Source: Pseudobdellovibrionaceae bacterium (lineage in GTDB: Bacteria; Bdellovibrionota; Bdellovibrionia; Bdellovibrionales; Bdellovibrionaceae). From it: a DNA stretch of 64,000 nucleotides. Below are positions 16,062 through 25,852 of this stretch, in pieces. The stretch is from contig CANFQX010000014.1 of assembly GCA_947449255.1 (NCBI GenBank), forward strand, positions 1 through 64,000. The letters are read 5' to 3'. Position numbers and translations under genes: made by a program. The notes below the pieces were generated by a model that was not told the DNA's origin, ran no database searches, and saw only the letters and a program-made list of their open reading frames with translations. The number at the start of each line of letters is the position of its first letter. Positions within the stretch are counted from its first letter, which is position 1.

Positions 16062-18638
16062 TTATAAAAGGGCCTCTGAGACAACCTCTTTCCACTTTGC
16101 AATTTGATTCATAGCCTCAAGGGGACTTTTCTGCATCAAAGGATAGTTCTGAACTTCATCCCTTAGACTCAATAAAATCTCATCTCTACGAATGACTTCT
16201 GGAGCGACCATGACTTCATCTGAAATTTCTGAAGAATTGGTTTGTGATAACTCATTTGCGTTTGCGTTTTCAACCTCGAACTGGTCAAAATTCAATTGAT
16301 CAAGCAATGACAACTGGCTGCTCGCATGAACTTTTTTGGCCTCAAGATCACGCAAGAGGCCCTTGGCCCTTTTTGTAACACTGGCTGGAAGTCCAGCCAG
16401 TTCAGCCACCTGCACACCATATGATTTCAAGGCAGGACCTTTAGCAAGTGTATGCAGAAATCGAATGGCGCCATTTCGCTCTGTGACAGTCATATGAGCA
16501 TTTGTGATCTGTCCAAAACTTTGATCCAAAGAAGTCAGCTCATGATAGTGAGTTGCAAAAAAGGTCAACGCTTTCACTTCACTCAAAAGATGTTCTAAAA
16601 TGGATTGCGCAAGACACATGCCATCGAAGGTGCTTGTACCCCTTCCCACTTCATCTAAAATAACCAAGGAGTCTTTCGTGGCATTTTTAAGCATTGCCGA
16701 AGTCTCTGTCATCTCAACCATGAATGTTGATAACCCTTCAGACAGCTGATCACTGGCTCCAATGCGAGTAAAAATAGCATCAAACAATGGCAATTGAGCA
16801 TCATCGCAAGGAACAAAACTTCCCATCTGTGCCATGATAGAAATTAAAGCCACTTGTCTCATCAAAGTGGATTTACCGGCCATATTGGGACCCGTCAGCA
16901 AAATGCAAGAGCGAGATCGCATTTCAATATCGTTGGCAATAAATTGCGATTTCACGGTCTGTTCAACAACGGGATGACGACTGGCTTTTAACTTCAGTGA
17001 ACCGTCAGATGTAAATTGCGGCCTGACGTATTTTTCTTCTAGACTGAGCCATGCCAGCCCCGTTGACACATCAAGTTCACTGCAAGTGAGGGCCAGTCCT
17101 AACAATGCCGGACTTTGAATTAAAATTTCTTTTTTCAAAGTCTCAAAAAAATCAAATTCAAGATCAGCTCTTTTGCTGTTAGCACTGAGCACTTTACGCT
17201 CAAGCTCAACCAATTCTTCGGTGCAATATCTTTCTGCATTGGTCAGAGTTTGCTTGCGCTGATAGTGAACTGGGGCTTTATCTTTATGGGTGTTAGTGAT
17301 TTCAATGTAATAACCAAAGACATTATTGTAGCGAATTTTAAGACTAGAAATTCCAGTTTTTTCTTTTTCCTCTGCTTCCATCTTGGATACCAAAGATTGT
17401 GAATGTGTCGAAAGCAGGATCAGTTCATCTAATTCTGGCGAAACACCAGAACGAATGAGGTAGCCTTGCTTAATTGCTAGAGGTGGCTCTTCAACCAAAG
17501 TTCGTTCAATTTTATAGGCCAGTTCGCGTAAGGACTCAAAATTTCCTTCAACTCCAGCAGTTTGTACTTTGATCTCCAAAGCACTGACTCCAGCATGAAT
17601 GCTTCCAGCCAAAGCCAATAAATCCCGACCATTGCATTGAGGTTGAGAAATTTTCCCCAAGCGACGTTCAATGTCCCCCATTTGCCCAAGGATCTGCCGA
17701 ACACGCTTTAATTCGAGGCCATGCAATCGCCAAAATTCAACCGAAGACAGGCGAGCTTCAATAGCTTTCTCGTCTCTCAATGGAAAACTAAGCCACTGCC
17801 GCAGAAGGCGGCTGCCCGCCGAAGTTTGTGTGCGATTGATCGCATGAAATAAACTTCCTAAGCCCTCACCCTTATAGGTTGAAAACACTTCCAAATGTCG
17901 CAGGGTTGTATTGGTGATCTCAAGTCGATGCTCGAGGTCTTTTTCAACAAAAGCCGAAAGGGTCGCTAGAACATGACCTCCGGAAAGGCAACTCGCATAA
18001 CTTAATAATCTTGCCGCTGTTTCAGGTGCATTATTTTTTAATAAAGGGTGATTTTGTTCATGCAATTCCTCATGAAAAGAAATCATTGAACCTTGAATCT
18101 CAGCCACGAGGTCTTCATTGGACTTTGCGACCACTATTTCTGCAACTGGCAGAATCTGTAAAAAGCGCAGCAGGTCTTTGGTTTTTTCGGATCGAAAAAA
18201 GAAAGCTTCGCCCGTGGTGGTGTCCAAAAAACTCATAGAGCGAGCATCCACGCTCACAAGGTAGTGAGCTTTGGTGCCATCCAGCGTATCTGAATCATAC
18301 ACCATTCCTGGCGTCAAAACACGAGTCACGCCCCTTTTGACAATTCCCTTTGCCAGTTTTGGATCCTCCAATTGGTCACAAATGGCAATCTTAAATCCAT
18401 GGGCAAGAAGTTTATTGATTGGCCCAGCAATAGAATGATGAGGCATTCCACACATGGGAGTTTCATCTTGCGACTTTTTATTTCGCTGAGTGAGTGCAAT
18501 ACCCAAAACTGGCGCAGCTTTGACAGCATCATCAAAAAACATTTCAAAAAAATCCCCCATTCTAAAAAGAAGGATTTTATCTTCATGAACAGACTTAATG
18601 TCCCAGTATTGCTTCATTAGTGGCGTAAGATTTGACAT
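16062..18638 (-). CDS. mutS: DNA mismatch repair ATPase MutS
   Basis: An 858-residue MutS of normal length. The mismatch-reading motif is F30-x-E32 (GDFFEMF, canonical FxE). Connector, lever and clamp domains follow, then the ABC ATPase with Walker A GPNMAGKSTLMRQ (about residue 590), Walker B/D-loop DEVGRGTSTFDG (about 662) and FFATHYHEL. It recognises mispaired bases and recruits MutL; no mutL is in this window. No strong Shine-Dalgarno is seen before the ATG. Confidence 0.97.
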   Translation of the reverse strand: MSNLTPLMKQYWDIKSVHEDKILLFRMGDFFEMFFDDAVKAAPVLGIALTQRNKKSQDETPMCGMPHHSIAGPINKLLAHGFKIAICDQLEDPKLAKGIVKRGVTRVLTPGMVYDSDTLDGTKAHYLVSVDARSMSFLDTTTGEAFFFRSEKTKDLLRFLQILPVAEIVVAKSNEDLVAEIQGSMISFHEELHEQNHPLLKNNAPETAARLLSYASCLSGGHVLATLSAFVEKDLEHRLEITNTTLRHLEVFSTYKGEGLGSLFHAINRTQTSAGSRLLRQWLSFPLRDEKAIEARLSSVEFWRLHGLELKRVRQILGQMGDIERRLGKISQPQCNGRDLLALAGSIHAGVSALEIKVQTAGVEGNFESLRELAYKIERTLVEEPPLAIKQGYLIRSGVSPELDELILLSTHSQSLVSKMEAEEKEKTGISSLKIRYNNVFGYYIEITNTHKDKAPVHYQRKQTLTNAERYCTEELVELERKVLSANSKRADLEFDFFETLKKEILIQSPALLGLALTCSELDVSTGLAWLSLEEKYVRPQFTSDGSLKLKASRHPVVEQTVKSQFIANDIEMRSRSCILLTGPNMAGKSTLMRQVALISIMAQMGSFVPCDDAQLPLFDAIFTRIGASDQLSEGLSTFMVEMTETSAMLKNATKDSLVILDEVGRGTSTFDGMCLAQSILEHLLSEVKALTFFATHYHELTSLDQSFGQITNAHMTVTERNGAIRFLHTLAKGPALKSYGVQVAELAGLPASVTKRAKGLLRDLEAKKVHASSQLSLLDQLNFDQFEVENANANELSQTNSSEISDEVMVAPEVIRRDEILLSLRDEVQNYPLMQKSPLEAMNQIAKWKEVVSEALL

Positions 18639-18801
18639 AGGTCGGTGACCCTATCACAGCTCCCTCAAGTAAGGTACGCCGTACCTTTTTGCCACTCGCC
18701 GCGTTGATGTTTTTTTATCGCCATTCTAAAAAAAACACCCAGAAATCATACAAAAAAGTCTAAATAATAGGCAAAAAAAGAGGTCCTTTAAAAACGCAGC
18801 T

Positions 18802-20232
18802 CTAGCAGAGCTTTTCATCAATTCTATCAAAAGCACTTAAGAGTTTTGTATAAATCCCATCAAAGCCACCGTTGCTCATGATTAAAACGACATCGCCTCT
18901 CTTAGCCCGATTTTCAAGGGCTGAAACGATCTGATCTGCTGAATCAAAGGCCCCAGCTTCAACCGAAGCCTTTTTTAAATCCGCGACTAATTCTTCAGTT
19001 GAAAACCTATCCTCTGAGTCAATTTTTGATTGATCAAAGGCTTTTGCAAGCAACACTTCATGGGAACCTTTAAAGGCCTCAACATAATCATTCTGAAAAA
19101 CTTTACGTCGAGAGGTCGCACTGCGTGGCTCAAAAACCGAAAAAACTTTTCGACCAGGGTATCTTTTTTGAATGCCCTTCACTGTTTCACGCACCGCTGT
19201 TGGATGATGAGCAAAATCCTCAATAACAAGGATGCCATGGGGTTCTCCAAGAATTTCTTGACGACGCTTAACACCTTCAAAGGACTCCAAAGCTATTTGA
19301 GTTCTATTTTCTGAAAAACCTAAACACTTGCTCATCGCGACCACAGCCGTGGCATTCAGAATGTTGTAATCACCAGTGATTTCCATTGAGTAGGGCCCAA
19401 GAATTTCATTTTTAAAATGCACTTCAAAACCTAAACCTTTTTCATTCTGAAAGAGGACTTTGGCGCGAAAATCACTTTCTTTTTTAAACCCATAGGTGAA
19501 AGATTTCTGACATTTCGCTAAAGACCTGAGCTCCATCACATTTGCATCTTCAGCACAGGCTAGCAAAGTTCCATTTTCTGGAATTAAAGTCATCAATCGG
19601 GCAAAGGAATCTTTGACCGCTTGCAAGTCTTTGTAGATATCCGCGTGATCAAACTCTACAGATGTTAAAATCACATGCTTTGGTCGGTAGTGAATAAATT
19701 TGGGCACTTTATCAAAGAAGGCCGTATCATATTCATCGCCTTCAATAATAAAATAATTTCCTTCAGGATTTTTAAACGATTGAGAGAAGTTCTTTGGTAT
19801 TCCGCCAATCATAAAACCAGGCTTTACTCCTGCATTTTCAGCAGCCCATGCCATCATCGAAGTCGTTGTTGTTTTCCCATGAGTCCCGGAAATAACAACA
19901 CTCTCACGATTTTCAATAATATATTCACCCATAGCTTTAGGCAGTGAAGTGTAAGGGATTCCTGATATTAATAATTCTTGAGCTTCTTCGTTGTTTGCCG
20001 AAATTACATTCCCAACAATGACAAAGTCTGGACGAGGTTTTAAATTCTCTGCCTTGTATCCTCTTTGAATGGTGATTCCCAAACTTTCCAATTGAGTCGA
20101 CATTGGAGGATAGGGATTCAGATCACTCCCAGTGACTTTGTATCCGCGATCTTTCAACAATCCTGCCATGGAGGCCATTGCAGTTCCACAGATGCCCATC
20201 AAATGAATATGACTTCCAGCTTTCAATTCCAT
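18802..20232 (-). CDS. mpl: UDP-MurNAc:L-Ala-gamma-D-Glu-meso-DAP ligase Mpl
   Basis: A 476-residue Mur ligase. N-terminal IHLMGICGTAMASMAGLLKD and GSDLNPYPPMS are typical of Mpl rather than MurC; the ATP site is GTHGKTTTT (116-123). Mpl attaches the tripeptide recovered from old murein to UDP-MurNAc in the cytoplasm. It is last in the unit purB-ldcA-serine hydrolase-mpl, so tripeptide made by the LD-carboxypeptidase would feed directly into this step. MurC itself is a less likely assignment. Confidence 0.93.
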   Translation of the reverse strand: MELKAGSHIHLMGICGTAMASMAGLLKDRGYKVTGSDLNPYPPMSTQLESLGITIQRGYKAENLKPRPDFVIVGNVISANNEEAQELLISGIPYTSLPKAMGEYIIENRESVVISGTHGKTTTTSMMAWAAENAGVKPGFMIGGIPKNFSQSFKNPEGNYFIIEGDEYDTAFFDKVPKFIHYRPKHVILTSVEFDHADIYKDLQAVKDSFARLMTLIPENGTLLACAEDANVMELRSLAKCQKSFTYGFKKESDFRAKVLFQNEKGLGFEVHFKNEILGPYSMEITGDYNILNATAVVAMSKCLGFSENRTQIALESFEGVKRRQEILGEPHGILVIEDFAHHPTAVRETVKGIQKRYPGRKVFSVFEPRSATSRRKVFQNDYVEAFKGSHEVLLAKAFDQSKIDSEDRFSTEELVADLKKASVEAGAFDSADQIVSALENRAKRGDVVLIMSNGGFDGIYTKLLSAFDRIDEKLC

Positions 20233-20264
20233 GTACGATCTCCCTCAAGGTGATACAAAAAACA

Positions 20265-21329
20265 TCAAAGACCCGATTTACGGTAATTTTCAACGATCCA
20301 ATTATGAATTTCTGGTCTGAGTTTTGAAAAAGCTTTATTTTCTGCTCCATAGAGCACTCGATTTGCAAGGATCACGACACTCATATCCATTTTTGGATCA
20401 TACCATATTGAAGTTCCAGTAAATCCCGTGTGCCCTATCGAATCTAGAGAAAAATATTGACCACAGCTTGCTGAACCAGGCGTGGGCATCATAAATCCCA
20501 TTGCCCAATCCCCTTGTCCCGCGGGCAACGCCCGTTTAGCAAATAGCTGTGCCGTCTTTTGACGAATAGAGTAGCGCGCGATTCCCATGAGTTTTGATCG
20601 CAAATTTAAAGAATACCAACCAACGTCATCAATACTTCCAAACAATCCTGCGTGCGTTGATACACCACCCATGGCCCAACAATTCAAATCATGAACTTCG
20701 CCTTGAACGAGGCGTTGACGCACTTTGCACTCTTCTGTAGGCGCAAAAAGTGACAGCTTCGTGGTGGTTTTATTATCTTGGTGAAACTCTAATGTTGTCC
20801 CTGAATAAAATCTATTTTTGATATCATTCCAAACTTCAAGAAGTGGTTTCTCAAAAATATTTTCAAGAACATATCCTAAAACAATAATTCCTACATCTGA
20901 ATAAATAGCGGTCTCATGCTTCTCAATTTTTAACTTTTCCAGCATCAACCGCAGTTGTTCACGCCTATCATCACTTGAAATATTTTGATTTAATTCTTGA
21001 TAGAAAGGCAACCACCAGCCTAGACCCGAACTGTGGGTCAAAAGCTCAGTCAACTTTATATCCTTGTAGACAAACCAAGGAAGAAAATCCGCCACTTTAG
21101 ATTCGAAAGTCCATTTACCAATATCAAAGGCCAGCATCATTGCTTTTTGCGTAAAAATGATTTTTGTGAGGCTTGCTAAGTCATAATAGGCAAAGGTATT
21201 TCCTACAGCCACGTCACAAATTATTTTTCCGCCCTGATAAGCCCTGACCATCACACCCGGAGTTGTATCTCGGATTCGTTCTTGCAGCTGCTTAATTAAG
21301 TTTTTTTCCAGAACCGAATATTTCATCAA
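20265..21329 (-). CDS. Beta-lactamase-fold serine hydrolase (class C / DD-peptidase-like)
   Basis: A 354-residue serine hydrolase with S53-L-T-K56 (SxxK), Y143-S144-D145 (a YxN variant common in esterase-like members) and HTG in GHTGFTGTSIWYDP. There is no signal peptide, so it appears cytoplasmic, unlike AmpC. Its ATG overlaps the stop of the LD-carboxypeptidase gene (ATGA). Possible substrates are muropeptides or esters; the neighbours favour a step in murein-peptide recycling. True beta-lactam resistance is not implied. Confidence 0.85.
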   Translation of the reverse strand: MMKYSVLEKNLIKQLQERIRDTTPGVMVRAYQGGKIICDVAVGNTFAYYDLASLTKIIFTQKAMMLAFDIGKWTFESKVADFLPWFVYKDIKLTELLTHSSGLGWWLPFYQELNQNISSDDRREQLRLMLEKLKIEKHETAIYSDVGIIVLGYVLENIFEKPLLEVWNDIKNRFYSGTTLEFHQDNKTTTKLSLFAPTEECKVRQRLVQGEVHDLNCWAMGGVSTHAGLFGSIDDVGWYSLNLRSKLMGIARYSIRQKTAQLFAKRALPAGQGDWAMGFMMPTPGSASCGQYFSLDSIGHTGFTGTSIWYDPKMDMSVVILANRVLYGAENKAFSKLRPEIHNWIVENYRKSGL

Positions 21330-22261
21330 GCTTGCCCACCTGTTTCAATTTTAAGACTGACCTTACCATTTTTATCGACCTCTAAAACACAATGAGTATT
21401 TAGAGGCACTGGTCTCTGAACGACAGCATGTCCTGCTTCAAGACCTTTATAGACAGGAATTTTTAAATCCTTCGCCCATCGTTTAAACACCAGATCAAAA
21501 TTATTCTTTCCTGTTGAAGGCTCCTCGCCTCCAATAAAATCTCCCAATAAAATTCCATCGCACTTTTCAAAAATCCCCGCTTGGCGGAATTGCTCAAGCA
21601 TGCGATCAATACGATAACCCCGTTCGCCAAGGTCTTCGATGAATATTAAAGCACCTTTCGCACTGAATTGCCAAGGAGTCCCCAAAGAAGATTGAAGGAC
21701 CGTTAAATTCCCACCCACTATTCTTGATTTTAGAATTTGAACTTTCCTCGCAGCTTCGTTCAGAGGTTTTAATTTTTTAAATTCAATAGACTTCTGTGGG
21801 CCAAAAAGAATTTGATGCAACTCTTTTTCATATTTTGGGGCAACCAGATTGCGACCCAGACGATCTAGTAAAGGCGCGTGTAAAGTGGACCAGCCCCATT
21901 CCTGAATGAAAAAGGTATGCAAGGACGTGATGTCACTGATTCCTATGAGCAATTTTTTAACTTTAGGCTTTTTCATTTTTGCAAGCATCGGTAAAAGTCG
22001 ATTGCTTCCATATCCACCGCGCAAACACCAGATCACCCTAGAATCACTAGATTCTATTGCCGCTTTAAGAAAAGCAAAGCGAGCTTGATCCTCATTGGCA
22101 TGAAGAAAATGGGGTTTAATCAAGCCTTTCGGCATTCGCGGGGTGAGTTTCCATTTTAAAAGAAAGTCGCGCGCACCCTCGACTTCATGAGGCTTGGATG
22201 GATAGCCGGTGGCTACCACATCTATGATGTCCTGGTCTTGCAAAAAACTCCAAGAAGCCAC
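21326..22261 (-). CDS. ldcA: LD-carboxypeptidase (peptidase family S66, LdcA-like)
   Basis: A 311-residue S66 peptidase. The nucleophile is S86 in RGGYGSNRLL; the partner glutamate lies in IFIEDLGERGYRIDRML and the histidine in GLEAGHAVVQRPVPLN. Known LdcA removes the terminal D-Ala from murein tetrapeptide in the cytoplasm, giving the tripeptide used by Mpl, which is encoded two genes downstream. The start is GTG, whose first base is the last base of the purB stop (TAGTG); the 3' end overlaps the next gene by ATGA. LD-dipeptide or microcin-immunity roles of other S66 members are less likely here. Confidence 0.9.
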   Translation of the reverse strand: MASWSFLQDQDIIDVVATGYPSKPHEVEGARDFLLKWKLTPRMPKGLIKPHFLHANEDQARFAFLKAAIESSDSRVIWCLRGGYGSNRLLPMLAKMKKPKVKKLLIGISDITSLHTFFIQEWGWSTLHAPLLDRLGRNLVAPKYEKELHQILFGPQKSIEFKKLKPLNEAARKVQILKSRIVGGNLTVLQSSLGTPWQFSAKGALIFIEDLGERGYRIDRMLEQFRQAGIFEKCDGILLGDFIGGEEPSTGKNNFDLVFKRWAKDLKIPVYKGLEAGHAVVQRPVPLNTHCVLEVDKNGKVSLKIETGGQA

Positions 22262-23547
22262 TATTTCACTCTTTTCAAAATATCTTTAATGGATTTTTTA
22301 TGTTTTTTTCCGGCAAAAATATCCTCAACTTCTCTTGGGGTGAGAAGTCCAGTCACTTCTTCATCATTCAGAAGTTTATCTTTTAATTGCTCGCCATAGC
22401 CCAGCGAATGACAGAGCCTCTGCACCAAAACATAGGCATCCTCTCGGCGCATTCCTTTTTGAACCAGCGCCAACAAGACATGAGAACTAAAGAGTTGCCC
22501 TTGAGAGCTCTCGATATTATCCAGCATGCGTTTTTTATTTACATCCAAGCCATCCAACAAAATGCTCATTCGATGAACCGCATAATCTGCCACAATAAAA
22601 GCATCCGGAAAAATCACTCGCTCAACTGAAGAATGCGAAATATCTCTTTCATGCCAAAGGGCTACATTTTCTAACGCAGCAATAGCATAGCCTCTCAATA
22701 ATCTTGAAAGCCCTGTGATATTTTCAGCACTGATTGGATTTTTCTTATGAGGCATCGCTGAAGAGCCCTTTTGACCCTTGGTAAAACCCTCCGTAATCTC
22801 AGCAACATCACTGCGCTGAAGATGCCTTAACTCCACCGCCAAGCGCTCTAATCCAGTTCCCAACATCGCCAGAGCCGTCATCATTTCTGCATGTCGATCT
22901 CGAGGTATAACTTGAGTCGCTATGACTTCAGATTTCAATTTTAATTTTTTTGCTACTAGAGCTTCAACCTTGGGTGATTGGCTTGAATAAGTCCCTACGG
23001 CACCGCTCAGCTTGCAGATAGCAAGATTATCAAGGGCCACTTTCACTCGCTGCTTATTGCGACGAAGCTCCATCAGAAACCCAGCCATTTTAAAACCAAA
23101 GGTGGTCGGCTCGGCAAACATTCCATGGGTTCGACCGGCACACAAAGTCTCTTGATGTTTAGTGACTAAAGTTTTTAATGTTTTTTCTAAATTATTAATT
23201 CCTTGCATTAAAACCAGTCCAGCTTCCCGAACTTGCAAGCTGAAAGCTGTATCTAAAACATCCGAGGAGGTCATTCCAAAATGGACATATTTTCCGTGAG
23301 GTCCAATATTTTCTGCCATATTACTGACAAAGGCGATGACGTCATGTTTCGTTTCTTTTTCAATTTCTGAAATGCGCTTTACATTAAAGCGCGCTTTTTT
23401 TGTAATTTCTTGAGCTGCAATTTTTGGAATCAAACCCAGTTGAGCCTGTGCTTGCGCCACAGTCACCTCAACCTCCATCATCTTGCCGAATTTATGATCT
23501 AAATCCCAAAGTAGGCCCATTTCAGGGCGCGTGTATCTTTCGATCAT
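22261..23547 (-). CDS. purB: Adenylosuccinate lyase
   Basis: A 428-residue PurB starting MIERYTRPEM. The fumarase/aspartase-superfamily signature SSAMPHKKNPISAENI is intact, as are MTSSDVLDTA and the AGRTHGMFAEPTTFGFK segment with the catalytic His. It catalyses two steps of purine synthesis (SAICAR to AICAR, adenylosuccinate to AMP). The start at 23547 overlaps the upstream gene by 4 bases (ATGA) and has AAAGGAA upstream; an extension to 23604 is not conserved. Confidence 0.96.
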   Translation of the reverse strand: MIERYTRPEMGLLWDLDHKFGKMMEVEVTVAQAQAQLGLIPKIAAQEITKKARFNVKRISEIEKETKHDVIAFVSNMAENIGPHGKYVHFGMTSSDVLDTAFSLQVREAGLVLMQGINNLEKTLKTLVTKHQETLCAGRTHGMFAEPTTFGFKMAGFLMELRRNKQRVKVALDNLAICKLSGAVGTYSSQSPKVEALVAKKLKLKSEVIATQVIPRDRHAEMMTALAMLGTGLERLAVELRHLQRSDVAEITEGFTKGQKGSSAMPHKKNPISAENITGLSRLLRGYAIAALENVALWHERDISHSSVERVIFPDAFIVADYAVHRMSILLDGLDVNKKRMLDNIESSQGQLFSSHVLLALVQKGMRREDAYVLVQRLCHSLGYGEQLKDKLLNDEEVTGLLTPREVEDIFAGKKHKKSIKDILKRVK

Positions 23548-24848
23548 TGGCTTTGTTCCTTTCGTTTTTCCTTTTGTTCTTTGAGAAGCTTGTCTTGCCA
23601 CCACTTCATCAATTGAGATTTTATCTCTTCGCTTCGCTCAAAAATAGCATTCCATGAATACAGAGGCCAGTCCTCAGGACTATTTAACCTGACATTTTTA
23701 AAACGATTTTCGCCCCTTCGTGCCTGATCATGCTCAGAATAAACAGGAAATCTAGGAGCGCCCAACTGAGCATATGTATAATAATACTCCTGCGGAAACA
23801 TCAAAATCTGAGGATCTGAAAGCGGCATTTTTCTTTCGATATGATTTCGCATTCGCTCGCCCCGATGGGTCAAATATTCTTTATTAAATCTCTGCACCGT
23901 TGGTATTCGCATCCACATATCAAATTGATTTTGTAAGGACGTCCTCTGCAAAACTAGCAAATTCTCGTGTGTCCAGGGAGAGTCAATATCATCTAAAATA
24001 ACACTATGGAGTGGCAAACTTTCTCTTTCGAAGCATTCATTCAACCCCACCCGATAACGAATCCAACACCATTCTGATTCAAGAGCACCCTCGGGAAAAA
24101 AACATTTCCCCAGACGCTCACTCAGAAAGTAAGTCTCCTCACTGGTCAATGCCCAAACCAGTTGTTCCAAATGAAAAAGCCCCTGTTTAACTCCAGATAT
24201 TTCAAATCCAGAAACCGTACTCTTATTTCCAAAGGAAACATCCATCAACTGCTGTGGCTGAAGAACCTCCACACCCTTTGACCTTAACCATTCTATAGAT
24301 CTTTCCAATCCAGCACGAGAAGAGGCTCTGCGGACTAGAAAAGGTGACAGAAGGGGCAAACTCTGACCAACCTCCGCAGCCCTTACACTGGGAACATAAG
24401 TTGTCCCAGCAAATTGGTGGGCAAAATGCAAAAGCCATGTTCTCTTAAAGCTGAACTCACTCAGATTTTTATAAAGAAGCTTCAAAGATTTATCCTGAAA
24501 AGCGGCGAAAAATACATCTTTCACAGATTGAATCAGCGACATTTTTTCAATCTTAAACTTAGTTAGAGGCCCTTTGAACTCGATGGGTCCTTCTGGCAGC
24601 CAAAGGGTAAATCCATTGGGAACTTCTTCAAATGGATTTGCGGAATAAAGGGATTCCAATTGAGATTCGGATATTTTTTCATTTCGATAAAACCCAAAGG
24701 GCCCTTCAATATCTTCAATGGGCCAAACACCCAATTGAGGAGAAACATCAATTAAAGTGGTCTTAATACCTTCTTGAGCAAGAGCCGCGGCTAACCAATG
24801 ATCTCGCCCAAATGCTGAAACCAAGATGATGGGACTGCCCAACTTCAT
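23544..24848 (-). CDS. Unknown protein with a Rossmann-like N-terminus
   Basis: A 434-residue protein beginning MKLGSPIILVSAFGRDHWLAAALAQEGIKTTLIDVSPQLG, which looks like a beta-alpha-beta dinucleotide fold, but the glycine-rich loop (GxGxxG) is not conserved. The remainder is rich in Trp, Phe and Arg with segments such as WMRIPTVQRFNKEYLTHRGERMRNHIERKMP. I see no signal peptide and no membrane helices. The start at 24848 is preferred to 24944 because the extra residues look non-coding; AGGG precedes it. It overlaps purB by ATGA, so it is cotranslated with a housekeeping enzyme. An FAD/NAD-dependent oxidoreductase is possible but unproven. Confidence 0.65.
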   Translation of the reverse strand: MKLGSPIILVSAFGRDHWLAAALAQEGIKTTLIDVSPQLGVWPIEDIEGPFGFYRNEKISESQLESLYSANPFEEVPNGFTLWLPEGPIEFKGPLTKFKIEKMSLIQSVKDVFFAAFQDKSLKLLYKNLSEFSFKRTWLLHFAHQFAGTTYVPSVRAAEVGQSLPLLSPFLVRRASSRAGLERSIEWLRSKGVEVLQPQQLMDVSFGNKSTVSGFEISGVKQGLFHLEQLVWALTSEETYFLSERLGKCFFPEGALESEWCWIRYRVGLNECFERESLPLHSVILDDIDSPWTHENLLVLQRTSLQNQFDMWMRIPTVQRFNKEYLTHRGERMRNHIERKMPLSDPQILMFPQEYYYTYAQLGAPRFPVYSEHDQARRGENRFKNVRLNSPEDWPLYSWNAIFERSEEIKSQLMKWWQDKLLKEQKEKRKEQSQ

Positions 24849-24997
24849 TATGAACCCTACTTCTGTTGAAATTATTGAATATTTACGACCACTGCACTCC
24901 TGATGAGTAGAAAATCTGATGACACCAAAGTCAAAGCCGCGCAATGCGGCGTTATTTTTAGACGACTGATTTGAAACTCAATCCCCAATCTGAGCAA

Positions 24998-25537
24998 TTA
25001 ACATTCGCCAAGGCCATTTCTGTAAAGGTGCTTCCATTCCTTCAAGTTGCGAACAAAAATCACTTTATTGGCGTTCTTTGGACGAGCAAAGATCCTCAAC
25101 AACTCTGGCCGCATCTGCCGATGAACGATACTTAGGCTTCTGAAGAGCTTCAAGGTGTGTGACCAGCTGAGTTCAGAACATCCCTCTGGAAGCTCAATCC
25201 GTGGCGAGTACAAGTTTTGAACTTGCCTTTTTGCACACCACCAATAGTGACGCCAAAGAGGAAAATCAATAAAGACAATTCGATCTGCCCTTTCAAATCT
25301 TTTTTCGATAATATCTAGGGGGCCATAGCCATCTATGATCCATGCTGATTGATCTTGAATTTCTATTAAAATCTTAATCGACTCAGGGAAGGGCCGAATT
25401 TTCATCCCAGGCAAAAACTGAATTGAATCCACATGAATCAAGGGCAAATTATGAAAGCTAGCCAACTTCCGGCTCAAGGTGGTTTTACCTCCACCTGCAT
25501 TGCCTACAATCACGATTTTCTCTATCAGTTTACCCAA
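24998..25537 (-). CDS. P-loop kinase of the adenylate-kinase-related FlaR/AAA_17 type
   Basis: A protein of about 179 residues with Walker A GNAGGGKTTL directly after strand KIVIV, then PLIHVDSIQFLPG and AWIIDGYG, and an Arg-rich lid-like region. This pattern matches small nucleotide kinases annotated as 'DNA topology modulation protein FlaR', whose function is not established. The start is uncertain: no ATG exists; TTG at 25537 has GGAGGG a few bases upstream, while TTG at 25570 has none. Confidence 0.75.
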   Translation of the reverse strand: MGKLIEKIVIVGNAGGGKTTLSRKLASFHNLPLIHVDSIQFLPGMKIRPFPESIKILIEIQDQSAWIIDGYGPLDIIEKRFERADRIVFIDFPLWRHYWWCAKRQVQNLYSPRIELPEGCSELSWSHTLKLFRSLSIVHRQMRPELLRIFARPKNANKVIFVRNLKEWKHLYRNGLGEC

Positions 25538-25753
25538 AAACCCTCCAAAAAACCCGCCCAGTTCAGTCAAAATTGAATAACATCATAAAATAAGGTGTTA
25601 GCAAGGCAATTTTTTTGACAACCCAGGTGTTTCTAAAAATTCTCCTTTTGGTACGAAGTGAAATATATTTTCATGGCAACTATTCCCCTCCCAGTAACGC
25701 TCCTAAATAGTTGTTACTATTTAAAATTGCGTCCGCAGACAAAATGATTCAAA

Positions 25754-25805
25754 GGGTGTGAATCTCAATCTGAGATACTCACCCCGACTCAGTCATCATT
25801 TTTTT
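25754..25805 (+). promoter_or_regulatory. Leader hairpin followed by a T7 run, upstream of the outer-membrane protein gene
   Basis: Arms GGGTG...ATCTCA (25754-25766) and TGAGAT...CACCC (25771-25784) form a hairpin with a central internal loop. Fourteen bases later comes ttttttt (25799-25805), about 50 bases before the TTG start at 25853. It could be an attenuator-like leader, or an intrinsic terminator isolating the gene from upstream transcription; the gap between stem and T run is longer than usual for a terminator. The remaining part of 25538-25852 shows no gene. Confidence 0.35.
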
Positions 25806-25852
25806 ATAAAGTATTTTGATTTTTCATTCGATAATGAATCTAGGGGGCAACT

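Noticed and set aside
20265-21329. Antibiotic-resistance beta-lactamase
   Set aside because: No signal peptide, YSD instead of YxN, and a murein-recycling neighbourhood; a cytoplasmic hydrolase is more likely.
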